A DNA stretch of 64,000 bases, taken from NCBI GenBank assembly GCA_905221605.1, contig CAJNDS010001280.1, positions 501,001-565,000 of the forward strand. Reading direction: 5' to 3'. Source of the stretch: Symbiodinium natans. Taxonomy: Eukaryota > Sar > Dinophyceae > Suessiales > Symbiodiniaceae. The notes beneath the pieces are model-generated. The model was not told the DNA's origin and did no database searches. It saw nothing but the letters and a program-made list of their open reading frames with translations. Both the position numbers and the translations under genes were made by a program. This document shows positions 10,064 through 20,213 of the stretch, one piece after another. Position 1 is the stretch's first letter, and each line of letters opens with the position of its first letter.

Positions 10064-11242
10064 CTGAAAGAAAGAAGGCATCAACTCCATGAGAGTTGCA
10101 AGTGGGCGGTCTTGGGCCGGGTAAGTCTGCAGACTACTGCGCGCTCACAACGCGCGCTTCCGTTCGGCACTAAAGCCTTAACCCTAAACCCTAAAGCCTA
10201 AAGCCTAAACCCTAAACCCTTAAACCCTAAACCCTGAGCCCTAAACCCTAAGCCCTAAACCCGAAACCCTAAGCCCTAAGCCCAAAGCCCTTCCTACACC
10301 CTAAACCCTAAACCCTCCCATAAAGGACTCCAGAACCTTACCGGTCTCAGGCCGATGTGTGGTGCAGTGGCAACAGGCCCCGGTGCCCGTGTGTGCGGTT
10401 CAGGGTGTAGGGTTGAGGCTTCGGGCTTAGAGATCTACAGGGATTCCGCGGCATAAATCCTCCCTCAAGCCTAAACCCTAAACCCCAAGCCCTAAACCCT
10501 AAATTCGAAACCCTAAACCCTAAACCCTAAACCCTAAACCCTAAACCCTAAACCCTAAACCCTAAACCCTAAACCCTAAACCCGTTTAGGAGTCCTGGTC
10601 CTACTTGGAGCTTCGACGGTTTGGGGTTTGGGGGTTGTAGCTGGGGGCTATCAGCCAGCCTTACTGTTGGGAAGCTATATCAGGCCAGCAGTAGGAACAG
10701 AACCTCAATTGCAACCTACCCTAAACCCTACACCCTAAACCTTTGGGGTTTAGTAGCAAGGCCCATGAACTTTCAGCGGGTTATTAAGGGCTGGGGCTTT
10801 GGTCTGCAAAATTTCTGGCTCCAGGTTTTTGGTGTCTGGGTCCTCCAGTGTAGCTGTTCGAAAGTTAGGGAAACCCCTAAACCGTAAACCCTAATACTTA
10901 AACCCGAAACCCGTGAAGCGTTGTGGGCTTCAGGGCCCAGGCCCCAAGACTGGAGCCTACAACCGACGAACCGTGCCTAACCCACAATGAGGGTTTGGGG
11001 TTTAGGGTTAAACCGTTAAACCCTAAACCCTAAACCCTAAACCCTAAACCCTAAACCCTAAACCCTAAACCCTAAACCCTAAACCCTAGACCCTAAACCC
11101 TAAACCTAAACCCTAAACCCTAAACCCTAATTCCTATCAGGGTTTAGGATGAGGCCTTACATGGGCTTGTTTAGACCTGATCTCGGGTTTCCGGGGTACC
11201 ATGATGAGTGACAAGAGATCAGAAACGAAACCCAACTGCAAA
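10064..11242. other. Telomere-like arrays with two weak coding-like islands
   Basis: Arrays at 10505-10584 and 11015-11130 plus degenerate copies. Two + strand islands read like protein: 10645-10720 (contains SASLTVGKLYQASSRNRTSI) and 10752-10885 (contains VARPMNFQRVIKGWGFGLQN). Neither has clear borders, so they are noted and not called as genes. Confidence 0.5.
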
Positions 11243-11350
11243 CCCTAAGGGTCCATGTACCTATTTAGTAGATGCTTGGGCCTTAAGGAGATCCTATGTG
11301 GTAGCTTTAGGGCCGAAGTATATACTATATAGATACATGGACCCTTAGGG
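11243..11350. mobile_element. MITE-D: 108-bp perfect-ended hairpin element
   Basis: Begins CCCTAAGGGTCCATGTA and ends TACATGGACCCTTAGGG. The first 17 bp are perfect inverted copies and the following ~23 bp are also largely complementary (CTATTTAGTAGATGCTTGGG against the inverse of the right side). Non-coding. The terminal CCCTAA and TTAGGG blend with the surrounding telomere-like repeat, so insertion next to or within that motif is plausible. Confidence 0.65.
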
Positions 11351-11454
11351 AAACACCCTAAACCCCAGCGCCAACCTTAACCCTAAACCCTAAACCCGAA
11401 GCCCTCAGCCCTAAAACCCTAAACCCCCAGCGCTGGCATGAAACGATAAGCCCT

Positions 11455-11610
11455 ACCCCCCAAACCCCAAACCCCAAACCCCAAACCCCAAACCCCAAAC
11501 CCCAAACCCCAAACCCCAAACCCCAAACCCCAAACCCCAAACCCCAACCCCCAAACCCCAAACCCCAAACCCCACCCCAAACCCCAAACCCCAAACCCCC
11601 CAAACCCTAA
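11455..11610. repeat. CCCCAAA variant array
   Basis: About twenty CCCCAAA units, a telomere-motif variant in a homogeneous block. The Gly/Phe/Trp-rich frames on the minus strand are translations of this array. Confidence 0.95.
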
Positions 11611-12189
11611 ACCCCCCCCCCCCGGCCTCCCCCGGCCTCCCCCTCTCAGGGCAACAACAACCCCGAGCACGACCTGACGGAGGCCTCCGAGTCTTTCTCC
11701 CGGGCCCTGGGGCGCCCTTTGCAGGCTGGGCTTTCTTTTTTTGTTCTTGTATTTTATTATTGTTCTTATGATTACAAATTATATATATATACACACATAG
11801 ATCCATATATATATATATATAATTTGATTGTTTCTTCTTCTGGTTGGGGTGGGTTGCGTTGTTTTGGGTTGTCTTAATTTTCGTTTTGGTGTTTTCGTTC
11901 ATTCATTCTTTTCCTTTTTTTTTTTTGGGGGGGGGGGGGTTCGACTCGACTGTTGGGGTTTTGGGTTATGGGTTTTAGGGCTTAGGGTGTTTTGAGTGTT
12001 TTGGGGTTCAGGGTTTTCGGGTTAGAGGGTTTAGGTGTGGGTTTTAGGCTTTAGGGTTCTGGATTTCTGGGCTTTAATTCTTGTAAGATTATTCGGTTTT
12101 TGGTGGGCAGGTTTAGGGCTTAGGGTTCAGGGTCTAGGCTTTTTGTGGATTTGGGGGCGTGGGGAGGGTGTAGTGTTTTGGGTGCTTGG
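11611..12189. other. AT-rich then T/G-rich non-coding stretch
   Basis: Includes an AT dinucleotide run (11783-11822), a T10G12 junction near 11917-11939 and scattered degenerate TTTAGGG-like words. No supported gene. Confidence 0.6.
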
Positions 12190-12289
12190 GTCATGGTCTT
12201 TACCAAGGGATTAAGACTCGTGCCCCTAAGGTTGTACCCCTACAGGTTCCTCCTGATATACTCCCAAAACAAGCCTCGTACGACCTGAA
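12190..12289 (+). CDS. Possible exon upstream of introner copy 1
   Basis: Two + frames are open up to the element. One gives NKPRTT at its end and can be joined to the next exon by a GA-AG intron (junction codon TCG). The other reads KTRAPKVVPLQVPPDILPKQ and looks equally protein-like but does not join in phase with a usual donor. I therefore mark the stretch as probably coding with an undecided frame. Confidence 0.3.
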
Positions 12290-12388
12290 CTTTGTCATAG
12301 TTGGGAAACATTTTACATTTTTAAGGGTACTTAAACCCAATAAGGAATATAGATTTAAATTTTTAATATTATCCCAACAATGAACAAG
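12290..12388 (+). mobile_element. Introner-like element ILE-1, copy 1 (99 bp)
   Basis: Starts CTTTGTCATAGTTGGGAAAC, holds ATTTTTAAGGGTACTTAAAC and AATAAGGAATATAG, ends ATCCCAACAATGAACAAG. The same 99-bp sequence occurs at 45898-45996, and an internally duplicated version fills an intron at 24751-24915. The ends carry an imperfect inverted repeat (GTTGGG.../...CCCAAC). A strongly protein-like exon begins at the base after the terminal AAG, so here too the element may be an intron. Confidence 0.7.
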
Positions 12389-12495
12389 CGAAGGATGTGT
12401 TCAAAAGGGTCCCCCAAACCCAAGCGTACCAGCTTAAAGGCCCAAGGAACAACCGCAAGAGCTTTAGGGTTTGTAAAGCCCTGGACCCCAATTGA
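12389..12495 (+). CDS. Exon starting exactly at the end of introner copy 1
   Basis: Beginning with CG as codon positions 2-3, the frame reads KDVFKRVPQTQAYQLKGPRN then NRKSFRVCKALDPN and TGA at 12493-12495. It is basic and lacks repeat-derived composition. A shorter exon ending at AGG|GTTTGTAAAG (near 12470) is possible. Family not recognised. Its left border coinciding with the element end is the main reason for interest. Confidence 0.5.
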
Positions 12496-12589
12496 CACCT
12501 AAACCGCGCGAGCTGGGCTAGAGAAGGAGCCAACCGTCTCACACCCTAAACCCTTAATCCTTAATCCTTAATCCTGAATCCTTAATCTA

Positions 12590-12700
12590 AACCCTAAACC
12601 CTAAACCCTAAACCCTAAACCCTAAACCCTAAACCCTGAACCCTGAACCCTGAACCCTGAACCCTAAACGCCAAACTCCAAACCCTAAACCTCTCTCTTA
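12590..12700. repeat. CCCTAAA/CCCTGAA array
   Basis: CCCTAAA units passing into four CCCTGAA units, then degenerate copies. Confidence 0.9.
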
Positions 12701-12717
12701 CCTATCTAACTTTCTCC

Positions 12718-13130
12718 TTGAGGAGTTATCGGGCACAAGGTCATATTTTTATTGGGCACAAGGTCGTTCGTTCCAAAATCGCGCTTGTGCCCAGTAAAAA
12801 TATGACGTTCGACCCCAAAGGTCCTGTTTTTACTGGGCACAAGGTCGGGGAGTTATTGGTCATATTATTGGGCAAAGGTCATAGTTTTATTGGGCACAAG
12901 GTCGGGGAGTTATTGGGCACAAGGTCCAATTCTTATTAGGCACAAGGTCGGGGAATTCTTGGGCACCAGGTCATCTTTTTACTGGGCACAAGGTCGTTCG
13001 GTCCGAAACGACCTTGTGCCCAGTAAAATTATTATCTTCGACCCCGAAGGTCCTATTTTATTGGGCACAAGGTCATCTTGTTATAGGGCACAAGGTCACA
13101 GTTTTATTGGGCATAAGGTCATCGTTTTAA
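12718..13130. repeat. GGGCACAAGGTC interspersed repeat cluster
   Basis: At least twelve copies of TTATTGGGCACAAGGTC at irregular 25-50-bp spacing, two of them followed by an inverted copy (CTTGTGCCCAGTAAAA) so that hairpins form at about 12745-12800 and 12977-13028. Two copies are linked to GACCCCAAAGGTCCT or GACCCCGAAGGTCCT. Frames across it merely translate the repeat. It is confined to this place in the window. Confidence 0.8.
12977..13028. repeat. 22-bp perfect inverted repeat, hairpin
   Basis: TTTTACTGGGCACAAGGTCG followed by TT, then a loop of about 8 bp, then the exact inverse ending CTTGTGCCCAGTAAAA. It is strong enough to extrude as a cruciform or to fold in RNA. Confidence 0.85.
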
Positions 13131-13252
13131 GGCTTGAAGTTAAAAACCAAAATATTTTCCTAATGTTATGGGATCCAAAGGGTGGGTTGTTATCTTTTCG
13201 AGAACAGAGTTCACTAGTGAATGCTTGAACTTGAGATGCTGAACCGAAAAAC

Positions 13253-13740
13253 CCTGAACCCTAAACCCTAAACCCTAAACCCTAAACCCTAAACCCTAAA
13301 CCCTAAACCCTAAACCCTAAACCCTAAACCCTAAACCCTAAACCCTAAACCCTAACCATAAACCCTAAACCCTAAACCCTAAACCCTAAACCCTAAACCC
13401 TAAACCCTAAACCCTAAACCCTAAACCCTAAACCCTAAACCCTAAACCCTAAACCAAGCACTGCCCCACTGCGGTCAAGTGAGGTGATCTCCTGCAACTG
13501 GGTTGCTCTGGATGCCGCCTCGGCTGAGATGGGCTTTGGGTTTCCTAAACCCTAAACCCTAAACCCTAAACCCTAAACCCTAAACCCTAAACCCTAAACC
13601 CTAAACCCTAAACCCTAAACCTTAAAACCAAAACCCAAAACCCAAAACCCAAACCCCAAACCCCAAACCCTAAACCCTAAACCCTAAACCCTAAACCTTA
13701 AAACCAAAACCCAAAACCCTAAACCCTAAACCCTAAACCA
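13253..13740. repeat. Two long CCCTAAA arrays with a 90-bp spacer
   Basis: Arrays 13255-13455 and 13547-13740. The second carries AAAACCC and CCCCAAA variant blocks, and the block TTAAAACCAAAACCCAAAAC appears twice (13622, 13697), showing that array segments were duplicated together. Confidence 0.9.
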
Positions 13741-13760
13741 TAAACATTAAGTTTTAACAG

Positions 13761-13839
13761 AGGTCTGCTTCAGCTTGCACATGGACCTGCGACCAGAGAT
13801 GCTGACCGCCGGGGAGAGCTCACAGGCCCTGAGCTCGTG
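13761..13839 (+). CDS. Exon-like island, unknown protein
   Basis: Preceded by GTTTTAACAG (acceptor-like) and followed by GTCTAGGG (GT donor). Frame: VCFSLHMDLRPEMLTAGESS then QALSSW. Left flank CCCTAAA-type, right flank TTTAGGG-type repeat. Confidence 0.45.
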
Positions 13840-15583
13840 GTCTAGGGTTTAGGGTTTAGGGTTTCGGGGTTTAGGGTTTAGGGTTTAGGGTTTAGGGTTT
13901 AGGGTTCAGGGTTTCGGGGTTTAGGGTGGGTTTTTGTTGTTGGGTTTTGTGGGGTCGTGGGATCGCGGTTCAGGGATTGGGGTTGAGTTTACACCGCTGT
14001 AGAGCGTGCAGGGTTAGATCTTGAGCCTTCGCCCCCAAGCCCCTCAGACCCTAATTAAACCCTAAACTCTGAACTCTAACCCTAAACCCTAAACCCAAAA
14101 CACTAAATCCTAAAAACCAAACATAAATTGACTTCCTTGCCCAATTGCAACGAGTTTGTAAGTCGCATGAACCTCCAAGTGCTCCACCCCCCTCACCCCC
14201 CCCATCCACCCCCCTCCTCATAGGGTTTTTCAGGGCTACCCCCCCCCCCCCCTCTAAACTCCTGGAACTCCACAGCGGATTTAGGGTTTAGGGTTTAGGG
14301 CACCACGCCCAGATTCCGGGCTTCGTGCGCGAGCGCCTTCGCGTCCAACCCTCCTGGGCTTTGGTTGGCGAAGGCATTGGGGCTGGGGGAGTGGAGGGTT
14401 TTCAGGGGCGGCTTAGGGTTTTCGGAGTGGGGCGACCCTAAACCCTAAACCCTAAGCCCTGAACCCAGAACCTTGAACACTAAACCCTAAATCCTAAACC
14501 TAAACCCTAAACCCCAGCTTTGTTGTTGGGTTCAAGGCTCGTGGTTTTGGGGTTGTTCGGGTTTGGGAGTTGAGGACTTTAAGGTTTGGTGGGCGATGGC
14601 ATGGGTTCATGAGAGGAGCGCCAGAAGGGTTTCAAGGGTTTAGGGTTTGGGTGTTTGGGGGTTTAGTTCGGGTTTAGGGCTAGGGCTGTTACATGGTCCC
14701 TAATATGGGCCCTTAAGTAACGCTTATTTCCCCTCTATTTTCCTTAGAAAACCAAGGCCCTACACGTCAGAACTCTTTACAGAAGGTAAGGGGCCACGTT
14801 GCGGGAGCATGTAACTTGCCTTGGAGAGTCTCGGGCTTTGGCAGATTTACGGTCTGGGGCTTTACTTTTTCGTTGGTTCTTTAGGGCTTTTTCGTGTTTT
14901 TGGCTTGGGGGCTTTGGGTTTCCAGCGTTTAATGTTCAGGCTTTTGTAAGGAAAGGAGCTCATTCCCCAAGACCCTCGAAGACAGGGTATGTAGTCTATC
15001 GTTTGGGAGTAGTGGTGAACAGTTGGACCAACATGGGAAGGGGGGGGGGAGTCGGCAACTGAGTTTAGGGTTTAGGGTTTAGGGCTATTCTTATGCCTCC
15101 CGTTACCACTGTGAGCCCTCGCCCGCAAGAACAGCATGGTTTGTTGCGAAGTCCTACACCCTCAGGCCCTGAACACGACTTGGAGCACTTATATGAACAG
15201 GCTGTAGATTCCTGTTATTGGTGAGTGTCTGTAAGGTTCATTTTTAACATTGGTGAGTGTATATGTTTGGTGTGCTTTTGGGGATACAAGGAGTATAAAC
15301 CGTACTTCAAAGATCCCACTTATTGTATACGGCCCTTACAACCATGTACAAGCCGGAGTGCCTAGCTCAGCAAGGATCGGCTCTGTCCCAAATCGGCTGA
15401 GCCGCAGATGTCTGCGGAGCCGTACAACTTCTGAAAAAAAAGTCTCTGTCGGCTTCGCTGGGTTTAGGGTTTAGGGTTTAGGGCTTAGGGTTTAATTAAG
15501 GTTTAGGGTTTAGGGTCTAGGGTTTAGGGTTTCGGGGTTAGGGCTTAGGATCCTGGGTGTAGGGTTCAGGGCAACTTTGTGTC
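13840..15583. other. Repeats, MITE fragments and weak coding-like islands
   Basis: TTTAGGG arrays at 13845-13925 and 15065-15085; C-rich run at 14185-14255. The + island 14310-14375 (contains PGFVRERLRVQPSWALVGEG) reads like protein but lacks borders. At 14692 GTTACATGGTCC marks one end of the element type seen complete at 51659-51781. ORFs at 14799-15062 and 15250-15474 look unconvincing. Confidence 0.5.
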
Positions 15584-15691
15584 ACCTTGAGAGTTTCGCG
15601 GTCCATCCTGTGCGCGTACACAGGTGTGCTGGCGCTGGCGACGCACTTTGTGGATGAGGTGGGGTGCCCAGCCTGTCAGCTGTGTTTTAGG
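15584..15691 (+). CDS. Exon-like island with hydrophobic segment
   Basis: Frame reads SRSILCAYTGVLALATHFVD then EVGCPACQLC; a GG|GTAACC donor-like border follows. The CPAC motif and the hydrophobic stretch (ILCAYTGVLALA) suggest a membrane or redox/metal-binding context, but this is inference from about 35 residues only. Confidence 0.4.
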
Positions 15692-16187
15692 GTAACCCCA
15701 AACCCCAAACTCCAAACCCCAAACCCCAAACCCTGAACCCTGAACCTTAAACCCTAAACCCCAAACCCCAAACCCAAAACCCTAAACCCCAAACCCCAAA
15801 CCCCAGACCCCAAACCCCAGACCCTAAACCCTAAACCCCCAAACCCTAAACCCTACACCCCCAAACCTCCGAACCCCAAGCCGCAGCGCGACCCAGGCCG
15901 CTGCGCGCGCCGCATTGGCGGCATCGGCGCTGGCGCTTCTCTTGCAGCCCCGCGGATGCATTTTTTCTTTGTGGGGGGGGGGGGGTTAGGGTTTCGGGTT
16001 TGGGGTTTAGGGTTAGGGTTTCAGGGTTTAGGGTTTCGGGTTTGGGGTGGGGGGTGGGGGGCGGGCCCGGCTCAAGAATTTTTCGGGTGGGTGGGGGGGG
16101 GGGGGTTGGCGTGGTGGTGGGGGTGTCGTTAGAGTTTGGGGTTTAAAGCTCTAGGGTTGAGGGTTTGGGGATCCAGACTCTCGCGAC
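15692..16187. other. CCCCAAA-rich repeat and G-rich tract
   Basis: CCCCAAA/CCCTAAA mixture (15690-15870), then an Ala/Leu-coding island (15893-15958, contains ATQAAARAALAASALALLLQ) that may be a signal- or membrane-like exon, then G-rich sequence to 16130. Confidence 0.45.
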
Positions 16188-16432
16188 CTACTTGAAGGTT
16201 CCTGGGTTTTGGAGTACTATACTTTAATCCTTTTTTTGGTTCTGGGTTCCTATTATAGCTACTTATTACCTAAAAAGTATTTACTTTTTTTCCAGGGTCT
16301 ACTCCAAAGCTAAGGTTCATGGGTACTTATAAGTAGGGCTAGAAGTCCCCGAAACAAGGTTATGGCCACTCTTTACGTTGGCTGCCCTAGTTAGATATCC
16401 CCACCTATAACTGCCCATGAACCTGCAAGTAG
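16188..16432. mobile_element. MITE-A copy, long form
   Basis: Termini CTACTTGAAGGTTCCTGGG and CCCATGAACCTGCAAGTAG are inverted copies. The interior contains a second GGTTCATGGGTACTTATAAG, so two elements may be nested. AT-richer than its surroundings; non-coding. Confidence 0.55.
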
Positions 16433-16885
16433 GGTTTAGTGGCGTCTAGAACTCGTGGAAGCTTTGGGGCCAAGGGTTTAGAGTTTTGCTTTTTTGGGAT
16501 TTTAAACCCCAAGCCCTAAACCCTAAGCCCTAAACCCTAAACCCTAGACCCTAGACCCTAAACCCTAAGCCCTAAACCCTAAACCCTAAACCCTTTTGGT
16601 ACAAAGGGGGAAACATCCCAACCCCTAGACCCTTTTTGGAAAACTTTGCGCAGGGCACTGAAGAGCCGATCTAGACGTACGAGAGGCGGAGAGGAACAAA
16701 CAAGGTCACCTCTAGGGTTTAGGGTTTAGGGTTTAGGGTTTAGGGTTTAGGGTTTAGGGTTTTGGGTTTTGGGTTTTGGGTTTAGCGTGGTCCCTTTTGG
16801 GTTCCTTATGAAACGGCTGCCCCTCTTATTTAGGGTACCCGACCAGGGAGCCATAATGTAGAGAACTGACCGCATCTTGCCTTAC
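16433..16885. repeat. Telomere-like arrays
   Basis: CCCTAAA/CCCTAAG block 16500-16592 and TTTAGGG array 16715-16760 running into TTTTGGG units. No gene supported. Confidence 0.8.
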
Positions 16886-16963
16886 TTGCTTCATGTCTCT
16901 TCTCACACGAGCCCGCTTTTTTACAAGTCGTGTCGCAACTTCGCCGAACGATCGAGTTAGAGG
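16886..16963 (-). CDS. Exon-like island with canonical donor
   Basis: Minus-strand frame LTRSFGEVATRLVKKRARVR then RDMKQ, ending CAA|GTAAGG, a textbook donor (intron from 16885 downward). Strongly basic. A possible acceptor CCTAG lies just upstream. Family unknown. Confidence 0.45.
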
Positions 16964-19205
16964 CTAGGGCTTAGGTTGTAGGGTTACGAAACGTGGTTAA
17001 AACCTTATTTCGGAGACTTCTGGCCTAGCCATGAACCTTTGAGTACACCCTCAAGTCTAGACTGGGGGTTTCCGAAGTTCGGGAGATGTCGGGGCCCTTA
17101 TTAGAAGGGAATTGGGGGGGTCTGTAGTAGGGGTCCCCTTTTTTTCGTCAACTCCCAACTGGGCAAGCCGCCCACACCTCGAGGTACTGGGCTGGCATGC
17201 ATCGGGAAGAAGCCGAGGCGAGGGTCACTTTTGGGGTTTAGGGGTTTAGGGTTTGGGGTTTAGGGTTTAGGGTTTAGGGTTAGGACTGAGGGCGTCAGGG
17301 TTTAGGGTTTAGGGTTTAGGGGTCAGGGTCCACAGTTGATGGTTTCGGGTTTAGGGTTTATTGTTGTTAGGAGCCACAAGCCCGAAGCCCCACAGCCCTT
17401 TGGGCGCTTTGGGTGAGCATCATCTGCGGCAAATCGTCAGGTGAAAGACGCATCTTCGAACTTGGGGTTCCAGCCTGACGGCTTCTGCGGCTTAGGGTTT
17501 AGGGTTTAGGGTTTAGGGTTTAGGGTTTAGGGTTTAGGGTTTAGGGTTTAGGGTGCAGGGCTTCAGGCGTACAGGGCTTAGGCAATTTAGCACATCAAGC
17601 AATCATGGCCAAAAAGAGGGCCAGAACCCGAGCCCATGTTGTTTCAGGATCGCTGGACCCACGAACCTCATTGCAGAGTGGAGAGGTTGAACTAGAGTTT
17701 AGGGTTGAGGGGCTCCAGGGGTCCATATACATGGGAGAATGCCGTATTTGGGACCGAACCCTGAACCCTGAACCCTCAACCCTGAACCCTAAACCCTAAA
17801 CCCTAAACCCTAAACCCCAAACCCCAAACCCCAAACCCTAAACCCTAAACCCTAAACCCTAAACCCCGTGTCAGCAGAACAGGCCCAGGCTCGCCAGACA
17901 TGTGCAGCTGGGCGCGCATGGGAGGGTTACGGAGGCTACAGGGTTTGGGGATTTAGGGTTTAGGGTTTAGGGTTTGGGGTGCAGGGTTCTCTACTTACCA
18001 GGTTCATGGTACTTCTAGCCCCAAGTATGTCAGAACTTATAACCTACTGATAAGCCCTTTAAGTGCCCTGGCATGGTTATAAATTGGGTTATAAGCAGGT
18101 TTAGGGTTCAGGGTTTAGGGTTTAGGGTTTAGGGTTTAGGGTTTAGGGTTTAGGGTTTAGGGTTTAGGGTTTAGGGTTTAGGTTTGAAAAAAAGAGTTCT
18201 AATGGGATTATGAACTACCTTGAACCTCTTCAAGCAGGTTTTTAGGGGTTTTGGGACCTGGGCCCGAAGACTTGAACTATGTTGAGGGTTCAGGGTTTAG
18301 GGTTTAGGGTTTAGGGTTTAGGGTTTAGGGTTTAACTTAGTCGGCTGCTCTGGCACTCCCCCGCTGGATGACGCCCCAAGAGCCCAGAATGCTGCGGACC
18401 CTAGGCAGTCTACATTCCTAAAGCCCGAGCGTGCCTTGCTAAACCCCCGAAGCTCTGAAAGGAACACCCTAAGCCCGCAAGCCCTACAAACCCTGAACCT
18501 CACCCGAAGACCCGACAACCCTACACGCTGCAACCCGAAAACCTTGAAGCGCCAAAGTTCCGAGGAAAGCATCCGCTCCTATGCCTCTCAGGCGCGCAGG
18601 GATCTGGGATTTAGGGTTTAGGGTCTTGGGTTTAGGGTTTAGGGTTAGGGTTTGGGGTTTAGGGCTGAAGTACCCCTAAGCCCCTACTAAAACCCCAATA
18701 ACCCCAAAACCTGTTCCGTTGCATGAGGGGGTGCTGAGGGCCAGCGGGCCCTGAACTCCTAAATGCCGAACCCATAAGGCAGCTGAGTCCCTAAACCTCA
18801 AAACCCTAAACCCTAAGCCTAAACCCTAACCCCCTGAGCAGCTCAGTCCCAAAACCCCAAAACCCTGGGCCCCTTAAAACCCTAAGCCCACGGTGTAGGG
18901 GCTCATGTGACTTGCTATAGTTGTAATTGGAATTCTCGGTGCTAGCGTATCGAAGGCCTGCTAGGAGTAAATATAAGTAGCGTTTCAACTATAACCAGCT
19001 CAAATATGTCCCATCAGCCTCCCAGTACAGCACCTCGACCCGAACCAAACTAGGGGGATTCAGAATAAGTTTAAAATGTCCATGGGTCCTAATCAAATTT
19101 GGTGTTTTTTTCTGGTCCCCAAATCCTCCCTGAATGACCATGGAGCCCTTGAACCCAAGACCAACGCAAACCCTAACCCCTCCAAAGCCCCTGGCACTGC
19201 GTAAG
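16964..19205. other. Telomere-like arrays, MITE-A remnants, sparse islands
   Basis: Arrays at 17490-17553, 17780-17865, 18100-18185 and 18296-18335. MITE-A ends (TACTTACCAGGTTCATGGTA at 17988; ATGAACCTTTGAGTACAC near 17031; TTGAACCTCTTCAAGCAG near 18220) mark decayed copies. Apart from the 17605 frame no gene is supported. A minus-strand frame near 17410-17490 contains SGWNPKFEDASF, reminiscent of a C2-domain strand, but it is too short to call. Confidence 0.5.
17605..17775 (+). CDS. Possible first exon, unknown protein
   Basis: ATG at 17605, then AKKRARTRAHVVSGSLDPRT and SLQSGEVELE before running into repeat-derived sequence. Only the first ~34 codons look like protein. There is no spliced-leader acceptor evidence beyond scattered AGs upstream. 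Confidence 0.25.
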
Positions 19206-19490
19206 AGTGGCGACAGTGGAACGCCGGCTGGACCGATGCACAATGGGAAGCCTGGCATGAGGTGGCGACGAAGAAGACCCTGAAGAAGAAGACCCTGAAG
19301 TGGACCCGGACATTGCGGATGGCGTGCAAAGCGCTTCCGCGCTTCGCCGCTTTTGGGCTCAGCAGCAGCAGCAGCAGCGCATGGACTGGGACCAGGCGTG
19401 GCCTTGGCGAGAGGGGCAGGAACATTTGGCATGCGGCTGTGAGCGGGTCGTCCGCAACAAACCTCTCACGGGGCTCTTTAAGCGAAATCT
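19206..19490 (+). CDS. Trp-rich and polyGln-containing exon with an apparent frame break
   Basis: After GCGTAAG (19200-19205), frame EWRQWNAGWTDAQWEAWHE is followed, one frame over, by EEDPEEEDPEVDPDIADGVQ, SASALRRFWA, six Gln (19361-19378), RMDWDQAWPWREGQEHLACG and CERVVRNKPLTGLF. The shift lies at 19257-19265. Trp-rich tails of this kind are common in dinoflagellate proteins. The break may be a sequencing indel, decay, or a tiny intron. Likely an internal exon ending before 19490. Function unknown. Confidence 0.55.
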
Positions 19491-20124
19491 AAAGGGGTAT
19501 TCCACCGTACTCCCCCCATCCACCTTTGGCCCTAAACCCTAAACCCTACATTCCCCCCCCCTCCCCCCCCACAACACCCTACTTTGGGTCGTTGGGAAGA
19601 TTTTACCCTCTTTGGGGGGAGGTTTCAAAGAACCCAAACCCTAAACCCTAAACCCTAAGCCCCTCAACCCTGGCTCTAAAGCGGGCCCAAAACCTTGAAG
19701 ACGCAAATAAGCCAAACCCTGATTGAAGCTTAGGGTTTAGGGTTTAGGGTCTGGGGTTTAGGGCGCTTGAAGGAAGATTCCCCCATGGTCAGCCGGTCTA
19801 GCCCCGCCGCCCCTCTCTGAATAACAACGGGACCATAATTCAGAGGCCCACGTGGAACACAGGTTTGAGGCTTTGTTTTTTTGGTGTTGATGAATAGGAC
19901 CCTAAACCCTAAACCCTAAACCCTAAACCCTAAACCCTAAACCCTAAACCCTAAACCCTAAACCCTAAACCCTAAACCCTAAACCCTAAACCCTACACCC
20001 TACACCCTCAACCCTAAACCCTAAACCCCAAACCGTAAACCCTGCACCCTGCACCCTGCACCCTAAACCCTAAACCCCGAACCCTGACCCCCGAACTCTG
20101 ATAAGTACCCCGATATAGGCCAAG
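19491..20124. repeat. Telomere-like array region
   Basis: C-rich 19552-19569, degenerate TTTAGGG 19728-19760, and a long CCCTAAA array 19899-20060 followed by CCCTGCA and CCCTGAC variants. No gene seen. Confidence 0.8.
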
Positions 20125-20213
20125 GAGGAGGCCGAAGTTTATATTCTGGAGCTGGGGTTCGACATCTCCTCAAGAACGGCCCTAGGGTCTGAGCCCTTTA
20201 CTCTCAAACTCGA
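20125..20213 (+). CDS. Exon-like island, unknown protein
   Basis: After GGCCAAG the frame reads EEAEVYILELGFDISSRTAL then GSEPFTLKL. It is flanked by CCCTAAA-type repeat on the left and a TTTAGGG array on the right. Domain not recognised. Confidence 0.4.

Noticed and set aside
11358-11902. GFGVWGLGFGVWGLG-type frames
   Set aside because: They translate CCCCAAA heptamers read on the minus strand. The same happens at 43783-44103.
12718-13130. CRISPR-like array
   Set aside because: Repeats are short, irregularly spaced, occur in both orientations and the spacers are themselves related. The genome is eukaryotic.
15358-15400. tRNA gene (TAGCTCAGCAAGG resembles an A-box)
   Set aside because: No B-box at the right distance and no foldable acceptor stem.
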